64,000 nt of DNA from Chenopodium formosanum (taxonomy: Eukaryota > Streptophyta > Magnoliopsida > Caryophyllales > Amaranthaceae). Positions 1 to 11,026 of the stretch are shown in pieces. The stretch's first letter is position 1. Every line of letters begins with the position of its first letter. Where the stretch lies: positions 48,980,303 to 49,044,302 of the forward strand of contig CM044856.1 in assembly GCA_024500155.1 (NCBI GenBank), written 5' to 3'. Made by a program: the position numbers and the translations under genes. The notes beneath the pieces were generated by a model. The model was not told where the DNA came from. It was given only the letters and a program-made list of their open reading frames with translations, and ran no database searches.

Positions 1-2082
1 ATATTGGAAGATATAATTTTTCATGGAGTCACAAGTATTAAAGTTGGAGTCTTTATTGAACTTATGTTCATTTTTCCATCTCCCTTTTATTTTGTCAAAA
101 TCTCAAGATTAATTTAAAATGATTAAATTAATAGGGAGAATTGCCCTAATTTATTTTATTACACCAACTTAAACCAATTTTATTAAAGAATGATTCTTGG
201 AAATAAATTTGGTTAATTGCTTTTAGATGAATTATTTAAGTTGGACTTGTAATTTTTCATTTTTCCTCAAAATTGATTCTAAAATTAATTTAGAATTGAT
301 TTATAATGTCACACACAAAATCGATAATTTTCGAAACATTAGCACGCAACACGAGGCCTAAGAGCCCCGAGCTAGCTCTCGGCCAGCTGGGCTGCTCACG
401 CAACCCATATGTGGCTGCCGAGGCTGCTGGGCACTTTGTTTTTAGGTGCTTGGTACTGTGCGTGTGTGTGTGCGAGGAAGGGCGTGGGCTGCTGCTCGTT
501 GCCAGCAGCATAGCGCGCCAGCCAGCAGCAAGCAGCAGCAGCATAATGTTGTGCGCGCTGTGCGTGCTGCTACGCTTGGCTGGGCTGGGTGTAGCGCATG
601 CGAGCACAAGAAACCCACATGCATGCTTGGTGTTGCGGGGGTGCGCATGGGCATACTACGTGCTTGTTGTACGGTACGTACAATCTTATAATTGGCACAA
701 TAACCTTGGGTTATTAAGGCGATGCTATTTTAAAATTAATTTTAGCGTTGCTTAATATGTAAATAAGGGTATTTTTTGGACTCCAAGTCTTAGTGCTAGG
801 CACTTAGACCTTGTGGAATACGTAATTTTGCTTAAAATTGTCGTTTTATTTATTTTAATTATTTTGTTTATTTAATTAAAATTTTTGGAGGCTAGGCCTC
901 GGGTTTTGAGCGACATTTGCAAAATTAATTTTGGCAAATATTTGGGTTCACCGACTTAATTAATAGGATTAGTTAAGTTGGATGCGCAATTTAGTGGGAG
1001 CGTCTCTAAGTTATTACCATAACCGGTTAAAACAACTTTGAATAGTTTAATTAGGCGTGTTAATTGGATTAACCACCTAGATTAGTTACTAGTTCTCGCG
1101 CGTTTTATGCATTGTTACTTGTTTATCGTTGTAAAATGCATGGGCCATTCACAGATAGCGAATGGATGAATGGAATGTAAATTCTCTCACAGGTTTTATG
1201 AAATGGCAACTAGTGGGGCCCGATTAGGATAGAAAATACGGACTATGATCCGTGATGTATTTTTTGTAAATCTAAATACGGTCTGCGAACCGTTGAGTAT
1301 TTTTGTACCTTAATATTTAGATTAGTCCTAATCGTAGATACTAGCAATTGTAATATTTTGGTCAAGTCTTGAAGACGGGGTTCTTAGAAGACAAAGCCAT
1401 GAAGTTGCAAATGAAGACCTTTTGAAGACTTGAAGATCTCAAAGGGTCATGCTAGTTTCCAAATGCATCTCTATTTATGTTTTCGATATATATTTATGTT
1501 TATATATATATGAATTATATGTTGGATGCATGTTTAGGATTTCGAATGTTAAGATGATTAATTAAGTTCACTTAAATCAACCAACATAGAAACCCTAGGT
1601 CCCTAAAATATTGAGTAAAACTTGTCATTCCAAAACACACTTACCAACCGAACGAGGGTAGTGGTGGGCTACAGCAAAGCGAGGCATCACTACTTCTCCA
1701 AGGAACGTAAGGCATACTGGGTATGCAAGGTGGTTTTGGTTATACTCAACGATATGAGTGATGGAGTCCTAACATGTCGTGGAAAAGTGAATAAATTGTT
1801 TAGAGAGCATTGGATGCGACGATATATTCAACCAAGAGTGGCTTGGAGCCATTAGCAAAGCGTTGCTTACCTTAGGAGATTGAGTGTTAAGACAAGCCAA
1901 AGCATGCTTAACCACTCTTTGTTTCTTTGGATCTTGGAATCAACTTATTCTCACCTAAAATGGGGACAATCTTTAATGTGTGAATAAGACGTTTTAAATA
2001 AGTTTGATTAAAATGCATGAATTCAATCTTATTTATGTATAATGAATGGTTTTTTATTTCAAATTCTTTCAATTGTAGAATC
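1..2082. other. Unassigned flank upstream of the Copia remnant
   Basis: No recognisable gene. If the Copia element were complete, its 5' LTR should end just before gag at 2083, but nothing here resembles the 3' LTR at 6870-8304: its TATA region (7939) and its terminal bases (8290-8304) are absent. The stretch is AT-rich except for the GC island at about 341-690. A short open frame at 1622-1855 encodes a basic peptide that I do not recognise. It could be the leader of a truncated Copia element or an older, different repeat. Confidence 0.5.
341..690. repeat. GC-rich island of short repeated words
   Basis: An abrupt GC-rich block in AT-rich DNA, made of repeated words such as gctgggct, cagcagca and gcgcgc. 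All three forward frames and a reverse frame stay open across it, which is what biased composition gives rather than a coding signal. It resembles in style, not in sequence, the island inside the Copia LTR at 7260-7725. Confidence 0.55.
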
Positions 2083-2953
2083 ATGTCTTCAACTAATGTC
2101 AACGATCTTATGCTCCCGGAATTGCCCGAAAAGTTGCCAATTTCTCTGAACTTGGTAAACTTTAAGGAATGGGGAGAGGAACTCCGAAAGACCCTCATAA
2201 ATTGCTACCTAGTGCACATTCTGGACACTTAAATCCTGAGTTTCTACTCAAAGGGGATTATGAGTGATGAGGTACATGAGGTATGGAGTGTGGATTGTAA
2301 AAGAGTTTCCAGACTCATGGTTAACTCCATCCCGGTACAATGGAAGGGGAAGTTCTCCAACTATTTTTCGGACATGATGCTCAAAGCTCTAGAAGATGTA
2401 GTCAATTTGAGAGTCACCAAAAGTACCAGAGGCAACTATGATGGACTTGTGGAAGATGTGAGTAGGTCACTCTCGAACACAAGGATCAAGCCACCGCAAG
2501 ATGGGTGTCTCACGAAAGAGAGACAAGAAGTATGGGGCTAAGGTCTATAATGCAAGACTTAGACCCGGGATGCCACTTCAAGCTCATGTGCTCAACATGA
2601 CAAGTCTATTCACCCATCTGGAGCTAATTGGCAAACCAGTGGACGATGAGCAAGCGGCTCTCATGCTACTAAGCTCACTCCATTCGGGGTATGTTGCATT
2701 AAAGATGCGACTAACGACCAAGCGGAACAAACTGTCCTTGATGGAAGTTGTTCAAGAGCTCCAGAAAACCTATTCTTGCAAGAAGGCTAAGGTTGCTCTA
2801 AGACCAAAGAAGAAGGAGTTCAAGAACAAAGCTAAGATGCGCTGCTTCTATTGTAGTAGACTCGGACACTACAAAAGAGAATGTAGCATGTATCTAGAAG
2901 ATGAGGCGAAAAAAAAAAGTAACCTCAATCTCAGGTATCATCTTTACACTTGA
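2083..2953 (+). pseudogene. Ty1/copia gag remnant
   Basis: This is the nucleocapsid/capsid gene of a Ty1/copia retrotransposon. The start at 2083 opens with a short acidic N-terminus followed by a F-x-x-W-type segment typical of Copia gag. A CCHC zinc knuckle (C-x2-C-x4-H-x4-C, first Cys codon about 2843, last about 2882) lies near the C-terminus and would bind the element RNA. The gene is broken: a stop at 2230-2232 in the first frame, a stop at 2539-2541, and a shift to another frame around 2500-2540, after which gag-like sequence runs to 2953. It is followed by decayed protease sequence and the pol remnant. Not functional. Confidence 0.85.
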
Positions 2954-3296
2954 ACATAAGCCATTTATAAGGTATTAGATACCGGAAAATTGGCTCACTA
3001 TATGCTCCTGTTTCAGGAACAAAGTGAGCGGTGCTTTTCAAGTGAATATGAGTACACAAGTGGAAGAAGAAGATAATCTTTCAAAGAAAACTTGTAATCT
3101 CATATTTTGTCTAGATTTAAAACTTGTTTAGTTTTATCTACCATATTTTAATCTTGTGGCGTTGGACGTCATTTTGAAATTGATCACAAGACATATCATC
3201 TTGTTTATATTTATGGAATGACACGTTTTTGTCTTTGGACAAATTGTTTATAATGATACCAAAGGAGCTAAGACCATAGAGTCAAATCAGGCTTAC
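2954..3296 (+). other. Decayed Copia protease interval
   Basis: This is where the aspartic protease should lie, between the gag zinc knuckle and the integrase. I find no DTG/DSG motif in any frame and several stops. Fragments near 3150-3290 read like the pre-integrase region. The interval is probably a deleted and degraded protease. Confidence 0.55.
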
Positions 3297-5987
3297 TTGT
3301 GGCATTGTCGTCTTGGCCACATCAACATCAAACGCATCAAGAAACTTCTACATGAAGGTGTTCTTGACTCTTTCGATTTAGAATCGTTTGAGAATTGCGA
3401 GGGATGTCTATTAGGCAATATGATTAAACAACCATTCTCTAAGTTGGGAGAAAGGGCAAGTAACTTATTGGGTCTTATACATACCGATGTATGTGGACCA
3501 ATGAGCTCAACCACAAGAAATGGACATCGATATTTCATCACTTTCATAGACGAATATAGTAGATATGGCTATGTCTACCTCATGTCGCATAAATCTGAAT
3601 CATTTGAAAAGTTCAAAGAATTTCAGAGTGAAGTTGAAAATCAACTTGGCAAGAAAATTAAAGCCCTTCGATCGGATCGAGGTGGTGAATACTTGAGCCA
3701 AGAATTCGATGACCATCTGAAAGAAAAGGGTATACTTTCAGAATTGACACCTCCAGGAACTCCACAATGGAACGGAGTATCCGAAAGGAGAAATCGGACC
3801 TTGTTAGACATGGTACGATCAACAATGGGTCTTAGTGATCTTCCTATCTCTTTCTGAGGACACGCACTTCTAACTGCGGCACTAACACTGAACCGTGCTC
3901 CATCAAAAGCTGTAGAAAAGAATCCATATGAATTATGGACGAAGAAACCTCCTAGGTTATCTTTTCTAAAGATATGGGGATGCGAAGCATATGTCAAGAA
4001 ATTGATTTTTGACAAACTTCATCCCAAATCTGACAAGGTTTACTTTATGGGCTACCCAAAAGAAACCAATGGGTATTACTTCTACAACAAATCGGAGAAC
4101 AAAGTGTTTGTTGCTCGCGATGGTGTCTTTTTGGAGAAGGAGCACCTTTCCAAAATGACAAGTGGGAGGAAAATCGAACTCGACGAAGTTCGTGAGGATG
4201 AGCAACAAAATCATAATGACAGTCAAAGTGCTCAAACAGCATCTGTTGACGTAAGTCAAAATGATCAAAATGTGCAAAGTCGAACCGACAATGCAAATGC
4301 TCAATCCATTACCCTACGTAGGTCTTAGAGGCCGAGATCTCAACCTGATAGATATCTTGGTTTAGTATTAACCGAGAATCAGGACATCCTGATTATGGAT
4401 GGAGATGAACCGACAACCTACAAGCAAGCGATGGCAAGCACCGACTCTGCTAAATGGCAAGAGGCCATGAGATCTGAAATGGATTCCATGTTTGAAAATC
4501 AAGTCTGGGTCTTGGTTGACTTACCCGAAGGTTATACACCTATCGGATGTAAGTAGATTTTCAAGTTGAAAACCGACAAAAATGGAAATGTATTCATTTA
4601 CAAAGCTAGATTGGTGGCAAAAGGTTACAGACAAGTTCATGGTATTGATTACGATGAAACCTTTTCACCAGTCGCAATGCTTAAATCCGTTTGGATCCTC
4701 ATAGCGATTGCTTCATATTACAATTATGAAATATGGCAGATGGACGTCAAAACCGCCTTCCTTAATGGTTATTTGGAAGAAACTGTGTATATGACACAGC
4801 CTGAAGGTTTTGTCGACCAAAACAATGCTAGGAAAGTTTGTAAGCTTAAGAAGTCCATTTATGGATTAAAGCAAGCAAGCAGAAGTTGGAATCTGCGATT
4901 CGATGAAGCCATCAGTAAGTTTGGTTTTATCAAGAATCCAGATGAATCTTGTGTTTACAAGAAGGTCAGTGTGAGTGACATCGCCTTCCTAGTCTTATAT
5001 GTCGATGACATATTGCTCATTGAAAACAGCATTCCGTTGTTAGAGTCTGTAAAGGCCTGGCTTGGAAAGTGCTTCACAATGAAAGACTTGGGAGAGGCTC
5101 AGTACATACTAGGCATCAAGATCTATAGGGATAGATCGAAAAGGATGATTGGATTGAGTCAGAGTACTTATATTGATAAGGTACTTGCTTGATTTGGCAT
5201 GGAGGAGGCCAAGAGAGGTCACCTGCCAATGTCACATGGCAAAACCCTAAGCAAGAAGCAGTGTCCACAGACACCTGATAAGCGGGTAAGAATGAATCAG
5301 ATTCCATATGCTTCGCATATTGGATCGATCATGTATGCCATGATATGTACTAGGCCAGATGTATCGTATGCCTTGAGTGCTACGAGCCGTTACCAACCAG
5401 ACCCAAGAGAGGCGCATTGGTCTACGGCCAAAAATATCCTAAAGTACCTGAAAAGGAATAAGGATAAATTCCTGGTATATGGTGGTGCAGAGGATTTAGT
5501 TGTGGAAGGTTATACCGATGCAAGCTTCCAGACAGACAGAGACGATTTTAAATTGCAATCTGGATATGTGTTTTGTCTAAATGGAGGGGCGTTTAGTTGG
5601 AAGAGCGCAAAGCAGAGTACAACTGCAGATTCTACAACTGAAGTCGAATACTTAGCAGCTGCTGAAGCAGCTAAGGAGGCTGTTTGGATTCGTAAGTTCG
5701 TTGGTGAACTTGATGTTATACCCTCTATAAAGGGTCCAATAGCCCTCTATTATGACAACAATGGAGCTATTACTCAGGCCAAAGAGCCTAGGGAACATCG
5801 AAAGGTCAAACATGTCAAGCGGCGATTTCACATGATTCGAGAATGGAAATCAGAGGGTGAAATCAGAATTTGCAAAGTTGGAACGGATGACAAAGTAGCC
5901 GATCTACTTACTAAACCTTTGCCTCAAGTGAAGCACAATAAGCACGTTGAGGCAATGGGAATCAAGCATGTAGGAGACTGGCTATGA
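3297..5987 (+). pseudogene. Ty1/copia pol remnant: integrase, reverse transcriptase, RNase H
   Basis: One continuous reading frame encodes most of a Copia pol. First comes an HHCC zinc region (WHCRLGH ... CEGC), then the integrase core with Asp64, Asp127 and Glu163 counted from 3297 (35 residues between the last two, the expected DD35E). The RT follows, with MDVKTAFLNG and the YVDD box at about 5000, then RNase H (TDASF ... TEVEYLAA ... ADLLTKPL). The order integrase before RT is diagnostic of Ty1/copia. Four in-frame stops break it: TGA 3855-3857, TAG 4326-4328, TAG 4554-4556 and TGA 5190-5192. No frameshift separates 3297 from 5987, so decay here is by base substitution. The start is arbitrary because the N-terminus is lost. 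Confidence 0.93.
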
Positions 5988-6852
5988 TTTCCTTGTTTAG
6001 TGTTTTAGTTAATTTTGAGAAAAATTAATGTAAGACGCTAAGGAAAACCATTCAAGTTTTGGAGTAATATAAAATTTCATGCAATATTTTATTACTCTGT
6101 TATGCTATTTAATTGTGGTTTAGGATTAAATAATGAGTCCATTCGATTCTAAGAATATTCAAAATAGTGTATCAAGACCAGTCTTGGTAAGGAAACACCT
6201 ATTAAGTGAACATTGAATATTATAATCGAAAATTATCCCTAATCAAAGTCATTTAAACGATGGACGATTAATGACCGATTGACATTAGTGTGTAGTTTGA
6301 TTTATAGCACCGTTTCATGTGCTACAAGGACATGATTGTCATAAATCATTTGCACAGATATTGGTTTAGAACCATACTGGATCGACCTATGAGAATACTT
6401 TAAGAAATTAAAAATTTGTCATAAGTATGATTCTCATTATGGCTATCGGAACCTATTTCCTCGACCATGAGTATTGTGAGTTCTCTTGTTTGAGTACTAG
6501 TTCGCTTTGATGTTGTCAAACGTCTGCCGTAATAGGGGATTATAACGGCAACACTCGGGCAACTAGGTCCTCTCAGTAAGAGGAGCTACATTACAAGACC
6601 GGGAATGTCCCCCTACTAAAATAGGGAAGATGTCTTTGTTGTATACAAGGCCTCTCGTAGAGCGAGACTGTAAAATGCATGGCCGTGCTCGGATGGATTT
6701 TAAAAATCATCTATTTATTAACAGTCGGACTCGGAATCGAGAAACACTTCTGGACGTAATAAGGATGACAAAACAAATCTTACCTTATAGTTCATGAATA
6801 GACATTAAGCGACATAAGAAAAAAGTTGTACACAAAATGCGCACTTGTCCGG
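5988..6852 (+). other. Copia 3' untranslated region
   Basis: AT-rich sequence between the pol stop and the polypurine tract. It contains no open frame of note. This is a normal spacer position in Copia elements. Confidence 0.7.
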
Positions 6853-6869
6853 AAGGACAAGTGGGAGAT
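6853..6869 (+). promoter_or_regulatory. Polypurine tract of the Copia element
   Basis: The purine-rich run aaggacaagtgggaga directly precedes the TG that opens the LTR. It is the expected primer site for plus-strand DNA synthesis. Confidence 0.75.
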
Positions 6870-7259
6870 TGAAAGGAATGGTGTCCTTCGAACAAGTGTA
6901 CTATTCCGTTAGTGGGTTTAAAATAATTAGAAAGCTAATATATTTAGTGAGGTCAAGTGATCGGAATGCCTGGGTGGAGGCTGCTTCCGATCAGTAATAT
7001 TAATGAATAATTAATATTACAGCTTAATCTTGACTGAACCCTTCGGGTCACACCCAAGCATTCAACAAACCGAACTGACGAATTAATTCGGAAGGAATTC
7101 ATGAGTCGACCGAGTAATAATTATTTAGACGTCGGAAATTCGAGCTTAGAGCGTCGAAACCGAGCGTCGGAAGTCGAGTCGAAAAATAGTGAAAGACGAG
7201 ACGAGAAAGAGTAATAAATCAACAAAAGACCAAAATACCCCTAGAATCGGAATGCCCAA

Positions 7260-7725
7260 GCAAACCGAGTGCTAAGGGCGAATGGCCTAGCATGGTGGCT
7301 AGCATGCGCACCAAGCCGAGCCTAGGCTGGCTGGTGCGTACTAGCGCACCCATGCTAGCATCGCAAGGGTAGGCGCTGCCTAGTGCGTGCTAGCATGCTA
7401 GGCGCATCCTTGTGCGCGCAATGGCTAGCAAGCCATGCCGCAGCAAGCTGCAGCAGCTAGCACGCTAGGCGCGCCAGCTCGCCACAGCTAGCAGCAGCAT
7501 GGCTAGGACATTGCTTGCTACCTAGCAGCGCTGGCCAAGGCCAGCAGCAGCCTGCATAAGCATGTTGGGCTTGCTGGCCAGCAGCGCCTGGCAGCCCGCA
7601 TGCGAGTGTTGGGCCTGCTGGGCTTGCTGGGCGTGGCTGCCACGGACATCAGCACATGGCAGCCCACCTTGGCTGCCTTGGTGCCCAAGGGTGGGTGCCA
7701 TGTGGCTTGTGGTCCTTGAGTGTGT
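7260..7725. repeat. GC-rich word island inside the Copia LTR
   Basis: Built from repeats of gctagc/gctagcatg, gcgcacc and gcagcag words, many of them self-complementary (gctagc, gcatgc, tgcgcgca). It lies upstream of the TATA box, so it falls in U3. Open frames across it (for example 7562-7840) are compositional. Confidence 0.6.
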
Positions 7726-7938
7726 GTGGAGTGAGGTGGCCGGTTGTGGGAGAGGGAGTGGGGAGCAAGTTTGGTCCCCCCCTTCTCCAAGTGGTCCTCA
7801 CCTAACCACTCACATGAGCTTGCCACTTGTTGATTTATAACTAGCTTGATTATTAATTTTCTTTTAGCTTTAAAATAAAATGGAAAAATCATACTATCCC
7901 ACATTGATGGGAGAGTAAATGATACTCCCATCATTTCC

Positions 7939-7946
7939 TATAAATA
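7939..7946 (+). promoter_or_regulatory. TATA box of the Copia LTR
   Basis: tataaata in a cctataaataccc context, with a GC-rich island upstream and AT-rich U5-like sequence downstream. The position fits an LTR promoter. Confidence 0.6.
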
Positions 7947-8345
7947 CCCAAGTATGGGCATTGGGAATGATGCTTGAGTAAGAGTTGGAAAAGGCATCAC
8001 AATTAGTGAAAACCTTTGAACTCAATATAATTACTCGGGTTTCATTGGTCGGGTCTTTCTAACCCCAAGACATTGGACCTAGTCGGTTTTGTTGGTGCGG
8101 GTGGACTTCGTTGGAGGTCTCCGTGTGAGCGGGACTTGAAGCTTTCAAGTAAGAGCTCATTTTGGAGCGAAGCACGCGTCAAAGGTAATTAGCTTATCTT
8201 AATCTTGTGATTAATTTAATTATGTTTATGGTTTTATTTATTGCAAGTGCGGCCTTGTTTTTGGGTTTGTTTCCGCGGTGAGTCGGACTCACCAAACTCC
8301 AACATTGAAAACCTCAACCCTACTTCCCATCTCAATTAGTCTCTT

Positions 8346-8723
8346 ATGCATGATTGTGATTCTTCTATCCATAAGTATTTGGACTCGATTGAGGTTATGT
8401 TGAATGTGTTCTTTGAGTGTCGAATGAAAACCCATAGCCTTTTGAGTGAGTTAATTAAGAACGCTTCATGGGAGAGAGATGAGGTTGAAATGAATTTGCA
8501 TCCATTCATGCATGGCTTTGAGACTTTAGGCTTTAAGGAAGTTGATGGAGTTGTTTTTCATGGTTGTAGTGAAGGGGATTATGTAGTTCCTCTTGGAAGT
8601 TTGATGTTTGAGGGAGATGATGATCATGAGTGTTCTTTTAAGGATTCTATAATTGATTTTCATGCTCTTATTGGTGATTTGAGGCATATGGTGGTGAGAA
8701 AAAGTTCATTTGTGAGACCATAG
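8346..8723 (+). CDS. Hypothetical protein in A1
   Basis: A 125-codon open frame with no signal peptide, membrane segment or motif I can identify. It has several acidic runs near its C-terminus and ends in KSSFVRP. Sequence just downstream (8724-8953) still looks protein-like in places but has no long frame. It lies upstream of the aagcaagc...ttgggaagtaacc signature at 17550, which in Athila elements follows the coding region. It may be a remnant of an Athila gag- or env-side gene. Confidence 0.3.
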   Translation: MHDCDSSIHKYLDSIEVMLNVFFECRMKTHSLLSELIKNASWERDEVEMNLHPFMHGFETLGFKEVDGVVFHGCSEGDYVVPLGSLMFEGDDDHECSFKDSIIDFHALIGDLRHMVVRKSSFVRP

Positions 8724-8948
8724 CCCCTATTCCCTCCTCTCATGTCCCTTTTTCAAGCAATTTCAACCACATCCCCTACACTCCTATATCCCTCTCTTCC
8801 TTTGTTGACGAGCCTATTAGGGACCCCCTTTTCTATGATGATTTTCATATCCTTCATTTGTCTTCTCTTGAGGAAAAGGGTGATGTTGCCACCCAAAAAT
8901 ATTTTAGTATGGAGGATTTGACTTTTTCTTTTTCTTTTTATTCTTTTA

Positions 8949-8953
8949 TTCCC
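8949..8953. repeat. Left target-site duplication of E1
   Basis: TTCCC immediately left of the 5' LTR, repeated at 17328-17332 right of the 3' LTR. The perfect 5-bp match proves that E1 inserted as a unit. Confidence 0.85.
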
Positions 8954-11003
8954 TGTAGACACCTAAAAATGTCTCCCCAAAACCAAACCCGATGATGAAC
9001 AACCTTTCACCGCCATTATTGGTCGGGTTGAGTATTTAATCTTGGAGTGCTTAAATCCATATTTCCCCAACTTCTATCCCATTTCCCCAACTTCTATCCC
9101 ATTTCCCCAAACCATAACTTATTTTCCTCTTTTCGTGCCTTTAAACCCAAAATAATTCATTTTGTATCCTTTAAAATCATTCATTTCGTGTCCTTTTTAT
9201 AAAAACGTTTTATCCTGTTTATTTTGGTCCATAATATGGGTCCAATGATTAAATATTTGGATAAGGCTTTAAAAGAGCTTTTCAGCGATATATTATAAGT
9301 CCAAATCCAAGTTATAACGAATAAGTTATGGCCAAACTATTAAACTAGCCCAAACCGAACCTAAGCCCACCTTACCTACGACCCAATGATTATGTGGAGG
9401 GTCCAAATTATTTGATCCAATTCCTAAACCAATTAGGATTAATTAGTAGCTTCTATAAGTTTCTAAAAAATCTTAATTATTCATTTTTGAAAAGATAAGA
9501 TTAAAGAGTTTGGAATTGAATAAAACTCCTTTTTTATTTATAGTCCTAATTCTATCAATATTGAAAGACGTTCAAAGATAGATAGATATGAATTTCGTTC
9601 CTCATATTTTTAATATCAATTTTATATGGTTGGATAGCCCTTGGAATTATATTTCCAATTATATATTATAATATCAATTCCGAGCTATAACGGAAAAGAT
9701 ATGAATAAAATGCCAAACTCTATCCAAAACTGACATCGTCTCACTATTTCGGCTATATCTTTTGTTTTACAAAATATTTTAATCTGATTCTAATTGGGTT
9801 AGAAAGCAGATTTCAAGAGCTTTCCAAAAATATCTTATTCATTTTATTCAGATATCTGGATCAAAAGATATGATAAAAACAAAATTTGCAAAAACTGCTG
9901 TCTATCGCAAGAGTTTTAATCCGATTCGAACTCGATCTTTTCTTGATTCTTCGACCCTCTTTTTTCCCTATAAATAGAGGTCATATCACCCCTTTTTCAA
10001 GAATCAACAATCTTGATCATCTAATCATTCTCTTCTCCCTCTTAAGCCAAAATACTAGCCACCCTATTCTCTCATAATACTTCTCCTAAGTACTCCAAGG
10101 AGTCCATACAATACCCAAATTAGTTCTATACTTAAACCAAGGCGTGAAAGGTATAATTGACTAAGGGTTTGGACCAAATCAAATCTACCTTTATTTAATT
10201 TAATTTACAATTTGATTTATATTTTTTTTATTAAAGTTACTAACAGTTTATTCATGATGTAGCAATTCAAGGAAACGCGGAAAGTGAGTAATTGATTCAC
10301 TTAATTACTCATATTTTTATTTATATTGCTAGTATCATGACTAGGTTATTTTATGATTTGATTTGACTAACGCTATTATTTTTGAATTGCTTCAAATATT
10401 AATGTTTATTTTATTATATTTATTGATCACCATATTGCATGTTTAAAGGGAATATGTAATTGAAAATCACGCCTAATAAGATAATTTGGACAATCGGTTT
10501 AGGATCCTTTTTAATTTTTTTTTTTTAATTAAAGTGATCACAAATATTGTAGAATTATATGTTGCATTAATATTCAACCAATTTAGCTTAGTAATAGTTT
10601 GGAGCAAATTGAATATTTTGTTTGTATGCCTTTGAGATCGCAGGTTTCACCTTTCACTATAAGAATCGAGTAGAGGCCAATACGGGCGAATGTGACTCCA
10701 TGACTTACTTCGTACCATTATCCCCAATCCTCCTTTCGTGGTTCTGAACCATATGGAGTTAGTAATCTCATGGATTATGAATGGGGGTGGAACCTTCATG
10801 GGTCAATCGTTGTTGCCTATCGTTGTCCCTTTATTCGTGGTTGCCTTTTATGATCCGTGAACGGTTTACAAGTTCCTTAAAAACTTGTTGGCGACTCCCT
10901 ACTTTCCTTGTCCCTAATCGTATACGTCAATTCCCACTTCCTAAGAGTGCCAAGCATATTCACCACATGCTTTTACGTAGGCGCACTTCGAACAACACCT
11001 ACA
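8954..11003 (+). repeat. 5' LTR of E1
   Basis: 2050 bp, TGTAGACACC...ACACCTACA. It is about 260 bp longer than the 3' copy because a segment around 9075-9345, including a doubled cttctatcccatttccccaa, is missing from the 3' LTR. A TATA box lies at 9969-9977. A frame at 9886-10077 recurs in the 3' LTR at 16122-16400 simply because the LTRs are copies; I do not call it a gene. Confidence 0.9.
9969..9977 (+). promoter_or_regulatory. TATA box of the E1 5' LTR
   Basis: tataaatag in a ccctataaatagaggtc context, conserved at 16292-16300 in the 3' LTR. It is the likely start point of the genomic transcript, about 30 bases downstream. Confidence 0.7.
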
Positions 11004-11004
11004 A

Positions 11005-11026
11005 TTTGGCGACTCCACTGGGGAGG
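11005..11026 (+). promoter_or_regulatory. Primer binding site of E1
   Basis: tttggcgactccactgggga sits two bases after the LTR end. This form (tggcgactcc-ctgggga) is the one I associate with Ogre/Tat elements. A diverged copy lies at the matching place in E2 (27127-27148, - strand). Confidence 0.75.

Larger units (their letters stand above)
6870..8304 (+). repeat. 3' LTR of the Copia element
   Basis: It starts TGAAAGG right after the polypurine tract and ends ...CCAACA, so it has the required TG...CA ends. It carries a TATA box at 7939-7946 and a GC-rich island at 7260-7725. The right boundary is set by the CA before the unrelated A1 sequence at 8305. No partner LTR lies in the window, so the boundary rests on these signals alone. 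Confidence 0.7.
8305..8953 (+). other. Fragment 1 of Athila-like element A1, with an unrecognised open frame
   Basis: Sequence between the Copia LTR end and E1. It holds an open frame at 8346-8723 (125 codons). Its product is acidic and contains FFECRMKTHSLLSELIK and a GDDDHE stretch; I do not recognise it. The fragment ends in a pyrimidine-rich tract that continues at 17333 after E1, joined across a TTCCC duplication. Assignment to A1 rests on that continuity and on the Athila signature at about 17550. Confidence 0.5.

Noticed and set aside
306..755. Open frames across the GC island, including a 149-codon frame
   Set aside because: Several frames on both strands are open at once and the products are Cys/Ala/Val repeats, as expected from biased composition.
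1000..1560. Possible copy of the Copia 3' untranslated region, because both contain gtaaaatgcatgg
   Set aside because: Only a short word is shared; the flanks do not align by eye.
7562..7934. Open frames on both strands in the Copia LTR
   Set aside because: They lie in the word island of an LTR and overlap each other; no homology recognised.
8305..8309. Target duplication for the Copia element (ttgaa)
   Set aside because: No left LTR or matching flank is present in the window, so it cannot be tested.
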